Shown here: piece by piece, positions 52,970-61,895 of the stretch
Numbering within the stretch: position 1 is the stretch's first letter
Layout: each line of letters begins with the position of its first letter
The notes under the pieces: model-generated
What the model saw: only the letters and a program-made list of their open reading frames with translations
Told to the model about the DNA's origin: nothing
The model's database searches: none
Position numbers and translations under genes: made by a program
DNA from: Grimontia sedimenti
GTDB taxonomy: Bacteria; Pseudomonadota; Gammaproteobacteria; Enterobacterales; Vibrionaceae
Assembly (NCBI RefSeq): GCF_011045095.1
Contig: NZ_JAALDL010000011.1
Location: 1-64,000, forward strand
Direction: 5' to 3'
DNA: 64,000 nucleotides

Positions 52970-53416
52970 TAAAGAGTCTGGATCCATCCATTGCGATTTT
53001 ATTTTGAATAGCTTAATCAGGTATATCACCTGAACTATTGGCTCAAAGCGAATGTAAATAGTGCCTTCAGATAAACTCATTGCCATCACATAGCCACAAA
53101 TCACCAACCCCAAGAAGCCATTTGCTATGCAAGTCATTAAGCCCCACGACTTCCCCCTTACAAGCCCAAAAGCACTGACAGCGAAGAACATGCTTATCGA
53201 CACTATTAATAGTAGTTTTGGAGTAACTTCGGAGCCTGAGTACGTCAGACCAAGAAAGTCAAAATTAACTTCAAAGTCATCCACGAGAAACGAGAGAAGC
53301 AATATTATTGCTGCGATAACGCCTAGTGAAATGAAGATCCACCCAAATATTTTCATCCAAAGCGGAACTAAACCACGACGGACTTCCTCTTGTGATAACT
53401 TGACTTCCTGTGTCAT
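52964..53416 (-). CDS. Cassette-encoded membrane protein
   Basis: The 150-residue product has four predicted helices (about 20-45, 65-82, 90-110 and 120-138) between polar ends. No family is recognised; small multi-helix membrane proteins are common cassette passengers. Its stop lies inside the start of the attC site. Start at 53416 gives MTQEVKLSQEEVRRG. Lower GC than neighbours. Confidence 0.65.
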   Translation of the reverse strand: MTQEVKLSQEEVRRGLVPLWMKIFGWIFISLGVIAAIILLLSFLVDDFEVNFDFLGLTYSGSEVTPKLLLIVSISMFFAVSAFGLVRGKSWGLMTCIANGFLGLVICGYVMAMSLSEGTIYIRFEPIVQVIYLIKLFKIKSQWMDPDSLT

Positions 53417-53780
53417 TTACTCATTCCCTACTAATTCAAACTGAACATAACAACTTATTAGCAGGCATAAAGCCCGTTTAGTCCAAAACCGAGATACCCG
53501 ATTAGTCCGCGTACACTTAAGTCACTTTACCATATAGCTTGGTAGAATCAGTGGATTAACTTATTGGCTTGTGGTCCAAAAATGAGAAATCGGGCGTCCC
53601 GAATTTAAAGCGTTCACATTTTTACTATATACATATCCCTGTATTTTTATACATAGGGAGTGCATTAGAAAAATTTGGCCATTGTACGTCGATTCAAGTG
53701 CTGGATTGTTCGAAATGCTAACTCACTTTGGGGCAAAATCAAGCCCAAACACACCGCCAATTAGTTCGCTAACTTCAACA
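53417..53780. other. AT-rich region upstream of the cassette genes
   Basis: About 365 bases, no supported gene. It should include the promoter of the cassette genes. A second possible degenerate cassette end (GAACATAACAACTTATTAGC at about 53440-53460) lacks a clear R' core. No integrase gene is present. Confidence 0.45.
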
Positions 53781-53810
53781 AAAAAAGAGCCTCAATTGAG
53801 GCTCTTTTGC
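53781..53810 (-). terminator. Terminator of the alkylsulfatase gene
   Basis: Stem GAGCCTC / GAGGCTC around AATT, flanked by AAAAAA and TTTT. On the minus strand a run of T follows. The same hairpin, diverged, occurs at 52144-52170. Confidence 0.88.
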
Positions 53811-53827
53811 ATATCAGTGTGTGATCA

Positions 53828-55816
53828 TTACTTCTGCACTTTCGGCTCGATGATATTGAACCAGAATTCGAAGTTATCCAGCATACCCGCGATGTCGGTC
53901 AGCGCCTTACCGTTACCGTCGATTTTCGCATTGCCCTGCTCAACCAGTTTGGCGATAGAGGTTTTGCCCATCAGCGCTTTGTTAAGCTCGGCGCGGTCGA
54001 TGGTTAACGTCATATCTGGGTTGTCTGACTGAATACCCTTCAGGTTGTTCAGGTGGGCGTTTTCCAGCTCCACCAGGAACTTCTCATTCACATCCGGCAG
54101 CACGAAGTTGATGGTGTAGTTTACGCCAGCTGCTTTCTCACCGTTCAGGCGAACACCGAGGTAATCCAAGAAGAGTTCGGTATCCATGGCGACCACAGTG
54201 TCAGCACTGGCGGTTTTTGTCGCCTCCACTTTTGGCAAACCGTGGCGAAGTTCATTGGCTCCCATCAGGTAGGTATTGCGTTCACCCGCTGACTCGCTTT
54301 GGTAACCCAGTTGCTCCAAACAATCTGCTTGCAGGTAGCGGGCTTTCTTATTGCTCGGCTCTGCGAAGACGGCTTTATCAACAATCTCTGCACACCAGCG
54401 GTATTCGCCGTTTTGGTACGCGGTCTGGCCGATATTCAGCACGTTATCAATACCGCCCATGGCTTCCACGTATTTCGGTGCCGCATCAGCAGGTGCCAGA
54501 GGGCGTAAGGTCGCCGGGTTCATGTCGAAGTAGCCGAGGTATTTGTTGATCACTGCTTTGGCGTTGCGGTGGTAACTGCCGTGGTAACCACGGTTATACC
54601 ATTCGTGCGCCAACACGTCCGGCACATGGAACTCGTCTTGAATTTCGTTAATGGTCACGCCATGGTTCGCCAGACGCAGCGCTTGATCGTGAATGTAACC
54701 GTACATATCACGTTGCTTGCGCAAGAACTGGTTGATGTTGTCGTTACCCCAGCGCGGCCAGGTGTGCGAAGCAAACATCACATCCGCTTCTTTGGCGTAC
54801 ATGTGGATGGACTGGTTGATGTACTTACTCCACGCTTGCGCATCACGCACTTCTGCACCGCGCAGGGTGTAGACATTGTGCAGGCCGCCGACGGTGTTTT
54901 CCGCCATCCAAAGCGCTTTGAACTGCGGGAAATAGGTGTTCATTTCCGCAGGCGCTTCAGTACCCGGGGTGTTTTGGAATTCCATGGTGATGCCATCAAT
55001 GGTGAGAGTTTCTGTCTCGTCCATGATCACAGTCGTTGGTGCAATCAGGCTGACCTCACCTTGTGCCACGCCTTTACCGATGGCGGCATCAACCTGTCCG
55101 GTTGGCGATTTTGCCAGTGCGTTGCCGTATTGGTAAGTCACGCGGCGGGACATGGCGTTACCCGCCAGTACATTTTCTGCAACAGCGTGATGCAAGAAGC
55201 CTTTCGGGGCGATGATGTCTACTTCGCCTTTGTCGACTTGCTCTTGGCTCACCACACCTTTTACGCCGCCAAAGTGGTCAGCGTGCGCGTGGCTGAATAC
55301 CACCGCTTTCACTGGGCGTTCACCCAATTCAGCATTCACAAAATCCAGCGCGGCTTTCGCGGTTTCAGGAACGGTGAGGGGATCGAAGATGATCCAGCCA
55401 GTATCGCCTTTAACGAAGGTGATGTTAGCGAGGTCATAACCACGGACTTGATAGATACGGTCGGTGACTTTGTATAGGCCGTGGTGCATGTTGAGTTGCG
55501 CCTGGCGCTGCAGGCTTGGGTGAATGCTGTCGTAGTCTTTTCCGTTGAGCAGGAAGTCGTAATTACCCAGCTCCCAAACCACTTTGCCCTGTGCGTTTTT
55601 GATTTCGAGATTGTCTTGTCTGGCAATCAGGCCTTTCTCTACCAGTTTAAAGTCTTCGGTGTCGCTGAATGGCAGGGTAGCGCGCTGCTCGGCGGCAAAA
55701 GTCTTCGTGGTTTCTGATGGTGCTTTGGCTTCTGCTGAGTAGTTATGCGCGAAGGCCGGAGCACTGATTGCAGCAATCATCAGTGCGATGAGGGTTGGTT
55801 TAAATGTCTTATTCAT
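53828..55816 (-). CDS. Periplasmic alkyl/aryl sulfatase (SdsA/YjcS type)
   Basis: The 662-residue enzyme has a signal peptide ending SAPAFA, a metallo-beta-lactamase fold with the dinuclear zinc motif HAHADH (176-181) and a later metal His in MFASHTWPRWG, a helical dimerisation domain (YHGSYHRNAKAVINKYLGYFDMN) and a C-terminal SCP2-like domain that binds alkyl chains. It should hydrolyse alkyl sulfates such as SDS to alcohol and sulfate in the periplasm. ATG at 55816 is preferred to 55834. A LysR regulator lies directly upstream on the same strand. Confidence 0.93.
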   Translation of the reverse strand: MNKTFKPTLIALMIAAISAPAFAHNYSAEAKAPSETTKTFAAEQRATLPFSDTEDFKLVEKGLIARQDNLEIKNAQGKVVWELGNYDFLLNGKDYDSIHPSLQRQAQLNMHHGLYKVTDRIYQVRGYDLANITFVKGDTGWIIFDPLTVPETAKAALDFVNAELGERPVKAVVFSHAHADHFGGVKGVVSQEQVDKGEVDIIAPKGFLHHAVAENVLAGNAMSRRVTYQYGNALAKSPTGQVDAAIGKGVAQGEVSLIAPTTVIMDETETLTIDGITMEFQNTPGTEAPAEMNTYFPQFKALWMAENTVGGLHNVYTLRGAEVRDAQAWSKYINQSIHMYAKEADVMFASHTWPRWGNDNINQFLRKQRDMYGYIHDQALRLANHGVTINEIQDEFHVPDVLAHEWYNRGYHGSYHRNAKAVINKYLGYFDMNPATLRPLAPADAAPKYVEAMGGIDNVLNIGQTAYQNGEYRWCAEIVDKAVFAEPSNKKARYLQADCLEQLGYQSESAGERNTYLMGANELRHGLPKVEATKTASADTVVAMDTELFLDYLGVRLNGEKAAGVNYTINFVLPDVNEKFLVELENAHLNNLKGIQSDNPDMTLTIDRAELNKALMGKTSIAKLVEQGNAKIDGNGKALTDIAGMLDNFEFWFNIIEPKVQK

Positions 55817-55927
55817 TGTGATTCTCGCTTCCACATTTGTCGTTAGGGAACGGAAATCACTATAGGTAGGGCAAACCCGTTAAACGATTCGTATATCAAT
55901 AAAGAACAATTAAGCATTACTTAACTA

Positions 55928-56830
55928 TTATCTGAGGATCTCCTGAATCTGACGCCTTAGCCAGATGATCCCTTCATCATGCTGCTTCGCTTTGTGCCAG
56001 CACAGAAAGGTAGGTACTGAGCGTATATCAAATGGCAGCGCATCGATGGTTAATCCAAGCTTCTCGGCCCACATATCCGCGAGCCGTTTTGGCGTGAAGC
56101 AGAGCAAATCCGTCATAGATGAGGTTGCCATCAAGTTCATCATTGACTCACTCTGGTAATGAATCTTTCTTGTTGGCAAGGGCTCATCAACCAGATTGGA
56201 AAACATATAGTTACCAAACCGTCTACTGGTCAATGCGGTGTGTTTTTCTGCAAAAAATTGCTGGAAGGTGATCGGGCTTTTGAGCCGTGGATGATTCTTG
56301 GCGTACACCACCACCAAGGCTTCTTCTGAGATTTGCTCGGCGGCAACCGAAGGGTGACTGACAGGCAGGGAAGAAAGGAAAATATCGGCTTCCCGCTCGC
56401 TAAGTACCTGACTCGGCGTGAAGTGGTTATCTTCGTAAGTCTTTAAGTTAACGGTGATGTTGGGTGCTTGTTCGCTAATTCGTTGCAACAACTGAGGGAG
56501 CACAACCAAGTCAAAATAGGCATGACCACCAATCACAAATTCCCGTGTACTGGTGGCAGGGTCAAACTGGGCATTGGCCTCTAACCCAAATCGGATAGCG
56601 CTCAGCCCTTCAGCCACGTGTTTGTGCATGTTGATGGCGTGCTGCGTCGGCTGTAATCCTCGCCCTTGGCGCACAAACAGTGGCTCGCCGACTTGATCGC
56701 GTAATCGGGAAAGGTTCTGGCTGACAGCGGCAGACGTCATATTGAGTTTGTCGGCAGCCTTGCTGACCGCACCCAGCGTCATCACTGCATCAAAGACAGC
56801 AAGCAGGTTTAAGTCGTAGTCGCGAAGCAT
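55928..56830 (-). CDS. LysR-family regulator next to the alkylsulfatase
   Basis: The 300-residue protein has the LysR helix-turn-helix (DYDLNLLAVFDAVMTLGAVSKAADKLNMTSAAVSQNLSRLRDQ in outline: residues about 3-62) and a type 2 periplasmic-binding effector domain, closest in look to NodD/LeuO-like members. It lies 111 bases upstream of the sulfatase, same strand, and probably controls it in response to an alkyl sulfate or its product. Confidence 0.9.
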   Translation of the reverse strand: MLRDYDLNLLAVFDAVMTLGAVSKAADKLNMTSAAVSQNLSRLRDQVGEPLFVRQGRGLQPTQHAINMHKHVAEGLSAIRFGLEANAQFDPATSTREFVIGGHAYFDLVVLPQLLQRISEQAPNITVNLKTYEDNHFTPSQVLSEREADIFLSSLPVSHPSVAAEQISEEALVVVYAKNHPRLKSPITFQQFFAEKHTALTSRRFGNYMFSNLVDEPLPTRKIHYQSESMMNLMATSSMTDLLCFTPKRLADMWAEKLGLTIDALPFDIRSVPTFLCWHKAKQHDEGIIWLRRQIQEILR

Positions 56831-56927
56831 AATATTTATTAAGCAATAATTAAGAATTAAAGACTATCACGAGATTTAAAACGCGGCGATTCTTTGTGGG
56901 AAGGAAGGGGAGATAGCAGGTGAAAGA

Positions 56928-56949
56928 AAAGGGACATTCCTGTCCCTTT
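56928..56949 (-). terminator. Terminator after the chemoreceptor remnant
   Basis: Stem AAAGGGACA / TGTCCCTTT with loop TTCC, 20 bases after the remnant stop at 56969. Confidence 0.8.
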
Positions 56950-56968
56950 GTTGACCGTTAAGCCGAGT

Positions 56969-57055
56969 TTAGACCGTAAAGTGGCTGACCATTTTATCGA
57001 GAGATTCAGCGGTTTCTTTTAGCTGTTGGCTGCTGCTTTGTTTTTGAACAGTGTG
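56969..57055 (-). pseudogene. 3' remnant of a methyl-accepting chemotaxis protein
   Basis: The minus strand reads QSSSQQLKETAESLDKMVSHF then TV and a stop, the usual end of a Vibrio chemoreceptor, still with its own terminator. Only about 25 codons remain; upstream there is no further match before the promoter of the secreted protein at 57169. A deletion has removed the rest of the gene. Confidence 0.7.
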
Positions 57056-57168
57056 TTTTCTCATTTAACGGCCAGTCCAATGAATAAAACACCAGGCATC
57101 TCGACCCAGAAACCCTGCAAGATTATGTTTTCTGAACACCTCAACAGATCCTAGAGCCAGGTATCAGG

Positions 57169-58431
57169 ATGAACATGTCAAAGTTATCAATTCAGGGGGC
57201 GTTTGCTATTTCCCTGCTGACTGCCACGCTTTCTTTCTCCGCGCAGGCAGGCACGGATTTGGATAAAAATCTGCAAGCCATCGAAGCGTTCAGCCAGCGC
57301 ACTGAGCCTTTGTTGGAAGCCTCCCAAAACAATGGCGTTGCCTACTCAGATCTGGTTGAGGGGATTGGTGATGTGCTGGAGCGAACCCAAAGTGCCAAGG
57401 CCGCGGTATCCAGCATCGATCTCAGCAAGCTGTCGGTGATTGCGAACGACAACGCCGCTTTAGGGGAAAAATACATTGCCGAATACCGCGATTTCCTCGG
57501 TGAGCTCGATAAAAACTCGGCCTGCTATACGCCGAATATGGTCGAGGAGTACCAATCCGAAGTCAGCAAGCTTCGTGACTTTGCCGATTCAGTGACCGAT
57601 TACGCGTCAGTCAGTGATGAAAGTGAAGCCTATGAAGCCATGATGGCGATATCCGCCAAAAGCGTGTTAGTTGCTGCGGTGCCTTCTCTATTCGCCATAC
57701 AAAACATGTGCATCGCGCAGGATGCCGCTCCTGTGATTGAGCAGTTTGGCGAAGTGGAAGGAGCCATCGTCAATGCGTTGATCGGTCAGGCGATATTGAA
57801 TGAAGAAGGGGAATTTGATTTGCCGCCAGAAATGCTCAATGGCGGCGAGGATGATGCATTCTTTGAAGAGGATGACGGCTATGACGATGACGACTCGTCC
57901 CCGTTGATATCAGAGCTCACCTTCTTAGAGCCAAAGATAGCGGAATGCATGAAACAATCTGCGGATGCGAGTGGGGTTGAACGCGTGAATGGCATAACGA
58001 TGTTTATCTGTGATTTGCCGAAAAACGCAAAGGTTCGGTTAGACGATCTGGCTCAGTTTCCTTATCTGGATATGGTGATACTCAGTGGCGGTGATATTGA
58101 ATCTCTGGCACCACTGACAAACGCCACCTATCTATCCCAAATCACGGTGGAAGACAGCACTATTCAATCTTTTGGTGATTTGTCTGATATGACAGCCTCG
58201 GTGGTGTTTTCCTATGTAACAGCCAGCAACTGGGGCTCGCTTGCTCAATCCGGCCTTGATTACATCACCATTGAGCAACCGCACGACTGCCGCGAGCTGT
58301 CTCCGCTACTTGGCTCCGGCGCTGTCACTGTCGAATATGTGGATGATGAGCAGGACACGGTAAGTGATGAAGCGTTAGAAGCCACCAACTTGCTTGTGGT
58401 GACGGATTGTCGTCAAGACAGTGTGTTTTAA
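57169..58431 (+). CDS. Secreted acidic protein of unknown function
   Basis: The 420-residue product has a signal peptide (cleavage after SAQA) and two parts: a helical half (about 28-215) and a C-terminal half with leucine-repeat-like steps (FPYLDMVILSGGDIESLAPL). They are joined by a very acidic linker near 225-245 (EEDDGYDDDD), which could bind calcium. Four Cys are scattered, possibly paired. I do not recognise the family. The second ATG at 57175 is an alternative start. Confidence 0.7.
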   Translation: MNMSKLSIQGAFAISLLTATLSFSAQAGTDLDKNLQAIEAFSQRTEPLLEASQNNGVAYSDLVEGIGDVLERTQSAKAAVSSIDLSKLSVIANDNAALGEKYIAEYRDFLGELDKNSACYTPNMVEEYQSEVSKLRDFADSVTDYASVSDESEAYEAMMAISAKSVLVAAVPSLFAIQNMCIAQDAAPVIEQFGEVEGAIVNALIGQAILNEEGEFDLPPEMLNGGEDDAFFEEDDGYDDDDSSPLISELTFLEPKIAECMKQSADASGVERVNGITMFICDLPKNAKVRLDDLAQFPYLDMVILSGGDIESLAPLTNATYLSQITVEDSTIQSFGDLSDMTASVVFSYVTASNWGSLAQSGLDYITIEQPHDCRELSPLLGSGAVTVEYVDDEQDTVSDEALEATNLLVVTDCRQDSVF

Positions 58432-59083
58432 GAGGGCTATTACCTCGTCGATATCGAAGCTGAGCGATTTGGTGATCGAGAAATCTATCTTGGTGTATGG
58501 CACAGGTAGAAGATGAGTAACGGAAAGACAGCAGCCAAGCGCGTTGCTTAGTTTACTTGTTTTAGCCCGTGTCAGGTGTTTTGTGCTGGAGTGTTTCTGC
58601 CTCAAAACGCTCCAGCTTCAAGAGCGAAAAAGCGGGCGCCCTGGGCGCTTTTAAACCGAACAAGATACAACTTCCGATGAAAAAGAGGAAAACCAGGCTT
58701 TTAAACATCATCAAGTAGACCGCTTAAGCGCTTCGAATCAATAGCACAGAAAGATGGCAACAAAGGCCAATTAAGAGGTTGATGATGCCTCATTAACGTG
58801 CTGAATCAATTGGCGAAAATAAATCAAACAAAGAAATGCCTATCTATTCGCTCAGCAATCTGTATAGTGTCACGAGCTCTTGAGTCAGAGCTATGAATGA
58901 AACATTTAGTCCAAGTATATTCTCAGTTTTCTTTCGAATCATTTCGTCATACGACTTCCGTGAATTCTTCTTCTTAATATCCCATTTAGTAGCTTTTCTC
59001 TACGAGCCTGATTTCCGTCGTTCAAAGTGATAATCCCATACTGAAACCTTTAAGCTTCAGGGATTTCAAAAAAGGAACTAGCA
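58432..59083. other. 650-bp intergenic region with a terminator and one weak small ORF
   Basis: A hairpin with AAAAGCG / CGCTTTT arms and GC-rich core at 58626-58653 could end transcription of the secreted-protein gene. A 45-codon frame at 58893-59030 (start MNETFSPSIF, hydrophobic) lacks a clear ribosome site. Otherwise AT-rich with nothing recognisable. Confidence 0.4.
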
Positions 59084-59287
59084 ATGAGAAAGAAAAGAGC
59101 AAACCTTCAGAAACAAGCTTGGAAAAATGGTAACGAAGCCAGATTTGAAAAGATGGTAAGTGAATACCACAAAGAAAAAGCTGTGCTGGAAGCCATGACT
59201 GCTGGTTCTGAAGAATATGACAAGCAAAAGAAGCTGTGCGACAACCTATTTGCCAGTGCCGAGCGCTTCTTTAAGCAACACCAGTAA
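59084..59287 (+). CDS. Small charged helical protein
   Basis: The 67-residue product is Lys/Glu-rich and likely a helical hairpin (RANLQKQAWKNGNEARFEKM; AMTAGSEEYDKQKKLCDNLF). AAAGGAA precedes the ATG. I do not recognise it. Two hairpins follow the stop. Confidence 0.6.
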   Translation: MRKKRANLQKQAWKNGNEARFEKMVSEYHKEKAVLEAMTAGSEEYDKQKKLCDNLFASAERFFKQHQ

Positions 59288-59341
59288 TTAGAGATTCAAC
59301 AACCGACGCAGGCATCTTCAACTGTCTGATTGCGTCGGTGG

Positions 59342-59373
59342 TAAGCCCGGCAGGATTCGGGCTTAAACCTTTT
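59342..59373 (+). terminator. Terminator of the small helical gene
   Basis: Stem TAAGCCCG / CGGGCTTA followed by AACCTTTTC; another hairpin (ACCGACGCA / TGCGTCGGT) lies just upstream at about 59303-59340. Confidence 0.7.
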
Positions 59374-59442
59374 CTTTCCGTCATGTCCCCACGGTGAAAA
59401 CTTTCCCGCTCCCTAATGGGGCTATCACCTTCAACATCCGTT

Positions 59443-60963
59443 CTAAGAGTTTGTCCGATACTCTGGTTTCACCTCTGCTGGGGGATGAATTTCATCCAGT
59501 GCTTGTGGTAGACCATGATCATTGATTATCTGGGCATGGAACCGGCGCAATCTGCGTGGTTCAGTCACGCCGCAGGAGTGGGCAATCACGCCGACCTCAT
59601 ACATCATGCTCTTGGCATAGTGGGCAACACGCTCAGCTTTGTCAGTAACCACCAATCCTTTTTGTAGTTTCGGATCATGCGTGGTGATGCCGGTTGGACA
59701 GCTGTTTTTATTGCACTGAAGTGCCTGAATACATCCTAAAGAGAACATGAAGCCTCGGGCGGAAACCACGAAATCAGCACCGATACACATGGCCCACGCT
59801 ACTTCGGCCGGGTTGACCAATTTGCCGGAAACAATCACTTTCACCCTTTGTTTCAAGCCATAGCGTTCCAATACGTCAACCAACATCGGCAGGCTGCGTT
59901 TGATGGGCAAACCCATAAAATCCATCAGCGATTGAGGTGCTGCACCAGTGCCGCCATCTGCTGAGTCGAGCGTGATGAAATCCGGCGCGGATTCTATGCC
60001 ACGGGCATGAATGGCTTCCATCAGGTTATCCAGCCAACCGTAAGCGCCCAGCACCATTTTGAAACCCACAGGTTTACCTGTGACTTCTCGGATTCTGGTG
60101 ATCATGTCCAACAGGTCGTCAATGCTTTGAATGTCCGTGTGTCCATTTGGGCTGATGGAGTCCTTCCCTTCGGGAATACCACGAATAGCCGCGATTTCTG
60201 CGTTCACTTTGTTGCCCGGCAGAATACCGCCTTTACCCGGCTTCGCGCCCTGACTCATTTTGATTTCAAACATCCGCACTTGTTCATGGGCGGCGATTTG
60301 TTTGAGTTTTTCATCGCTCAGATTGCCGTTTTCGTCCCGCACACCGTATTTGGCGGTACCAACCTGGAATACGATATCTGCGCCCCCTTCAAGGTGATAA
60401 GGGGAAAGGCCACCTTCGCCGGTGTTCATCCACACTCCCGCTTTCTTTGCGCCCTTAGAAAGCGACAGCACAGCAGGCACACTCAACGCGCCAAAGCTCA
60501 TGCCGGAGATATTGAAAAAACTTGATGTGGTAAACGGCGTTCTTGCTACCCCTTCTCCAATAGTGACAGCGCTGGCTGGCACGGCATCCTCAGAAAGTGT
60601 TGGGAAAGGGCAGTTGAGAAAAATGATATCGCCAGGCTGGTTGAGTGCCCTTGATGAACCAAACGCAATGGTACTGTCGACATTTTTCGCCGCGCGGTAG
60701 ACCCAGCTTCGTTGGGCGCGGTTGAAAGGAAGTTCGTCGCGATCTTGTGCGAAGAAATATTGGCGGAAAAACTCGCCCATGTGTTCGAACCAATAGCGGA
60801 AACGGCCGATCACCGGATAGTTACGGCGAATAGCTTGTTTGGTTTGGGTGATGTCTCGAATGTAGATATAGATGAGTGCAAGGACACCGCACCCGATCAG
60901 AAAGACGAATAGCGCTGCGCTGATTTCAAGCACGCGGGATGCCCAGCTGGTAACAACTTCCAT
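59443..60963 (-). CDS. FMN-binding glutamate synthase-family protein, membrane-anchored
   Basis: The 506-residue protein has one N-terminal helix (about 12-34) then the central/FMN domain of glutamate synthase: PFTTSSFFNISGMSFGALS, NTGEGGLSPYH, MSQGAKPGKGGILPG, DSADGGTGAAPQSLMDFMG and the Cys cluster LGCIQALQCNKNSCPTGI that would hold an iron-sulfur centre. It lacks the amidotransferase domain, so it is not a stand-alone GOGAT. Function of these stand-alone proteins is not established. Monocistronic. Confidence 0.9.
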   Translation of the reverse strand: MEVVTSWASRVLEISAALFVFLIGCGVLALIYIYIRDITQTKQAIRRNYPVIGRFRYWFEHMGEFFRQYFFAQDRDELPFNRAQRSWVYRAAKNVDSTIAFGSSRALNQPGDIIFLNCPFPTLSEDAVPASAVTIGEGVARTPFTTSSFFNISGMSFGALSVPAVLSLSKGAKKAGVWMNTGEGGLSPYHLEGGADIVFQVGTAKYGVRDENGNLSDEKLKQIAAHEQVRMFEIKMSQGAKPGKGGILPGNKVNAEIAAIRGIPEGKDSISPNGHTDIQSIDDLLDMITRIREVTGKPVGFKMVLGAYGWLDNLMEAIHARGIESAPDFITLDSADGGTGAAPQSLMDFMGLPIKRSLPMLVDVLERYGLKQRVKVIVSGKLVNPAEVAWAMCIGADFVVSARGFMFSLGCIQALQCNKNSCPTGITTHDPKLQKGLVVTDKAERVAHYAKSMMYEVGVIAHSCGVTEPRRLRRFHAQIINDHGLPQALDEIHPPAEVKPEYRTNS

Positions 60964-61218
60964 TTTGTATCCTTATTCATTTACCCAGTTTGATGGGATT
61001 TATTGCTCTCGATTCGATAGACCGGATGGAGTAGCTTATGCTTTCTGGCGTCTTTCAGAGACTCGTTTTTGGGCGTATAAGAATCGTTTTCTTCAAGTAA
61101 CAGGTACTCTTTGAAGTAAACTCAAATAATCCGGTCTTGGAGACAGTCGCGCCGAAAGTTGTGCGCTATACCCTATGAAGCTGATAACGAGGAATGAATG
61201 GGAACAGGGAGAGAAACG

Positions 61219-61755
61219 ATGTACAGAAAGGTGCTGACATTCTGGTTTGAGGAACTCACCTTAAAGCAGTGCTTTGCCAAGAATGAAGAGTTGGATCGCA
61301 CCATTGAGGCGCGTTTTGGAGAGGTATTGGAGCAGGCGTCGATCTGTGAGTGTTTTGACTGGCGGGAAGATCCGGAAGGTCGGTTGGCAGAAATCATCGT
61401 GCTTGATCAGTTTTCGCGTAATATTCATCGCGATACGCCGCGTTCTTTTGCTCAAGACCCGCTTGCTTTAGCTTTGGCGCAGGAAGCGGTTTCTTTAGGT
61501 ATTGACCGGGAGCTTCCGCCACTCCAACGGAGCTTTTTGTATATGCCTTATATGCACAGCGAATCCAAGATTGTTCACGAGGAAGCGCTGCGCTTATTCA
61601 ATCAACCGGGTCTTGAAGACAACTATCAGTTCGAAATCCGCCACAAAGAAATCATCGATCGTTTTGGTCGTTATCCGCACCGAAATGAGATTTTGGGGCG
61701 AGAAAGTACACCAGAGGAAGTTGAGTTCCTGAAACAGCCGGGCTCAAGCTTCTGA
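61219..61755 (+). CDS. DUF924 family protein
   Basis: The 178-residue helical protein shows DUF924 landmarks: VLTFWFEE, LAEIIVLDQFSRNIHRDTPRSFAQD, LPPLQRSFLYMPYMHSE and FGRYPHRNEILGRESTPEE. These proteins have a TPR-like helical fold and no known activity. The ATG at 61219 (GGGAGAG upstream) is preferred to 61198. Confidence 0.93.
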   Translation: MYRKVLTFWFEELTLKQCFAKNEELDRTIEARFGEVLEQASICECFDWREDPEGRLAEIIVLDQFSRNIHRDTPRSFAQDPLALALAQEAVSLGIDRELPPLQRSFLYMPYMHSESKIVHEEALRLFNQPGLEDNYQFEIRHKEIIDRFGRYPHRNEILGRESTPEEVEFLKQPGSSF

Positions 61756-61862
61756 GTAGGTAAACAAACTAAAGACGTAGAACTCAGTGAATTTGACTGG
61801 CATTGGGAGCGCGGTATTCCTTTGTAAGGGGAGTCATCTCGGTCAGAAGGAAAGGTATAGAG

Positions 61863-61881
61863 GGGCTGCATGGTGCAGCCC
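61863..61881. terminator. Hairpin between DUF924 and the lipoprotein gene
   Basis: Perfect 8-bp stem GGGCTGCA / TGCAGCCC with loop TGG, downstream of both convergent stops (61755, 61896). T tract is weak on either side. Confidence 0.55.
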
Positions 61882-61895
61882 TTCGCGATTTCCTA

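Noticed and set aside
54569-55477. 302-codon plus-strand frame inside the alkylsulfatase
   Set aside because: Antisense shadow of a strongly supported enzyme; no family features of its own.
58375-58605. 76-codon minus-strand frame with a DFSITKSLSFDIDEVIAL segment
   Set aside because: Overlaps the end of the secreted-protein gene, lacks a ribosome site and shows no family match I can defend.
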